Shown here in pieces: positions 5,791 through 5,909 of a stretch of DNA of 5,909 nt. Source of the DNA: an uncultured Peptococcaceae bacterium (GTDB lineage: Bacteria > Bacillota > Dehalobacteriia > UBA4068 > UBA4997); the NCBI GenBank assembly GCA_947626615.1, contig CANQSW010000083.1, positions 1-5,909 on the forward strand. Direction: 5' to 3'. The notes under the pieces are model-generated. The model worked only from the letters and a program-made list of their open reading frames with translations. It was not told where the DNA came from and did not search any database. Every line of letters begins with the position of its first letter. Positions within the stretch are counted from its first letter, which is position 1. The position numbers were made by a program, and so were the translations under genes.

Positions 5791-5876
5791 CAACTTAAAC
5801 AGACGCAAAAAAAGAGGCATATCCGAGGTGGATGAAATAGTCAATAGTTTGTAGACACAAAAAGTAAAATTTTAGG
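5791..5876. other. AT-rich intergenic tail after the rib operon
   Basis: This stretch is much richer in A and T than the operon. It has A-runs at about 5806-5812 and 5859-5863. I see no gene: the short open frames have no supported start, and AGGTGG at 5825-5830 abuts an ATG that runs only two codons (ATG AAA TAG). No promoter pair was convincing. Confidence 0.5.
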
Positions 5877-5909
5877 CCACCAGTTCTGTGCGAAACAGGA
5901 CTGGTGGTT
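5877..5909 (+). terminator. Probable intrinsic terminator of the rib operon
   Basis: CCACCAGTTCTGT (5877-5889) pairs with ACAGGACTGGTGG (5895-5907) in a 13-bp stem with one T·G wobble and a GCGAA loop. The first two T residues after the stem are visible before the window ends, so the T-tract cannot be confirmed. Its place 86 bases after the last operon gene fits the end of the rib transcript. On the minus strand the stem is followed by only a weak T-rich stretch. Confidence 0.7.

Noticed and set aside
5791..5854. Short peptide gene in the tail (frame ending VDEIVNSL)
   Set aside because: It is the run-off of a frame overlapping the HAD gene, with no ATG and properly spaced ribosome binding site in the intergenic part.

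Overview
The window is a compact stretch of a GC-rich bacterial chromosome. Its main content is a complete FMN-riboswitch-controlled riboflavin (vitamin B2) operon in the order ribD-ribE-ribBA-ribH, followed by a translationally coupled HAD-family phosphatase. The order, the fused RibBA, the strong AGGAGG-type ribosome binding sites, the transcription-terminating riboswitch and the XRE regulator style suggest a GC-rich member of the Bacillota (clostridial or negativicute type). That placement is inference; nothing in the window fixes the genus.

Layout: (1) 28-65, a perfect bidirectional terminator hairpin. (2) 111-446, minus strand, a small XRE/HTH regulator. (3) 447-740, a divergent intergenic region. 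Its AT-rich half (461-550) contains three degenerate 30-bp tandem repeats, each carrying TATACTA at the same phase, plus a plausible rightward promoter. Its GC-rich half (609-674) can fold into two overlapping hairpins. (4) 741-1436, mtnN (MTA/SAH nucleosidase). (5) 1433-1674, a near-ideal promoter whose -35 box overlaps the mtnN stop codon, then an FMN (RFN) riboswitch with an intrinsic terminator. (6) 1675-5134, ribD, ribE, ribBA and ribH. (7) 5131-5790, the HAD hydrolase. (8) 5791-5909, an AT-rich tail ending in a strong hairpin, probably the operon terminator.

Together the genes give a route from GTP and ribulose 5-phosphate to riboflavin. RibBA performs GTP cyclohydrolase II and DHBP synthase chemistry. 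RibD deaminates and reduces the pyrimidine. A phosphatase must then remove the ribityl phosphate. RibH condenses the product with DHBP to lumazine, and RibE dismutates lumazine to riboflavin. The dephosphorylation step is classically unlinked in bacteria, so the HAD gene sharing an ATGA with ribH is the best candidate here and the most testable functional prediction.

Three non-coding observations deserve follow-up: an explicit antiterminator pairing between the 5' side of the riboswitch aptamer and the terminator's 5' arm, the 30-bp phased repeats beside the XRE gene, and the structured mtnN leader. I found no convincing mobile element, CRISPR array, tRNA or rRNA.
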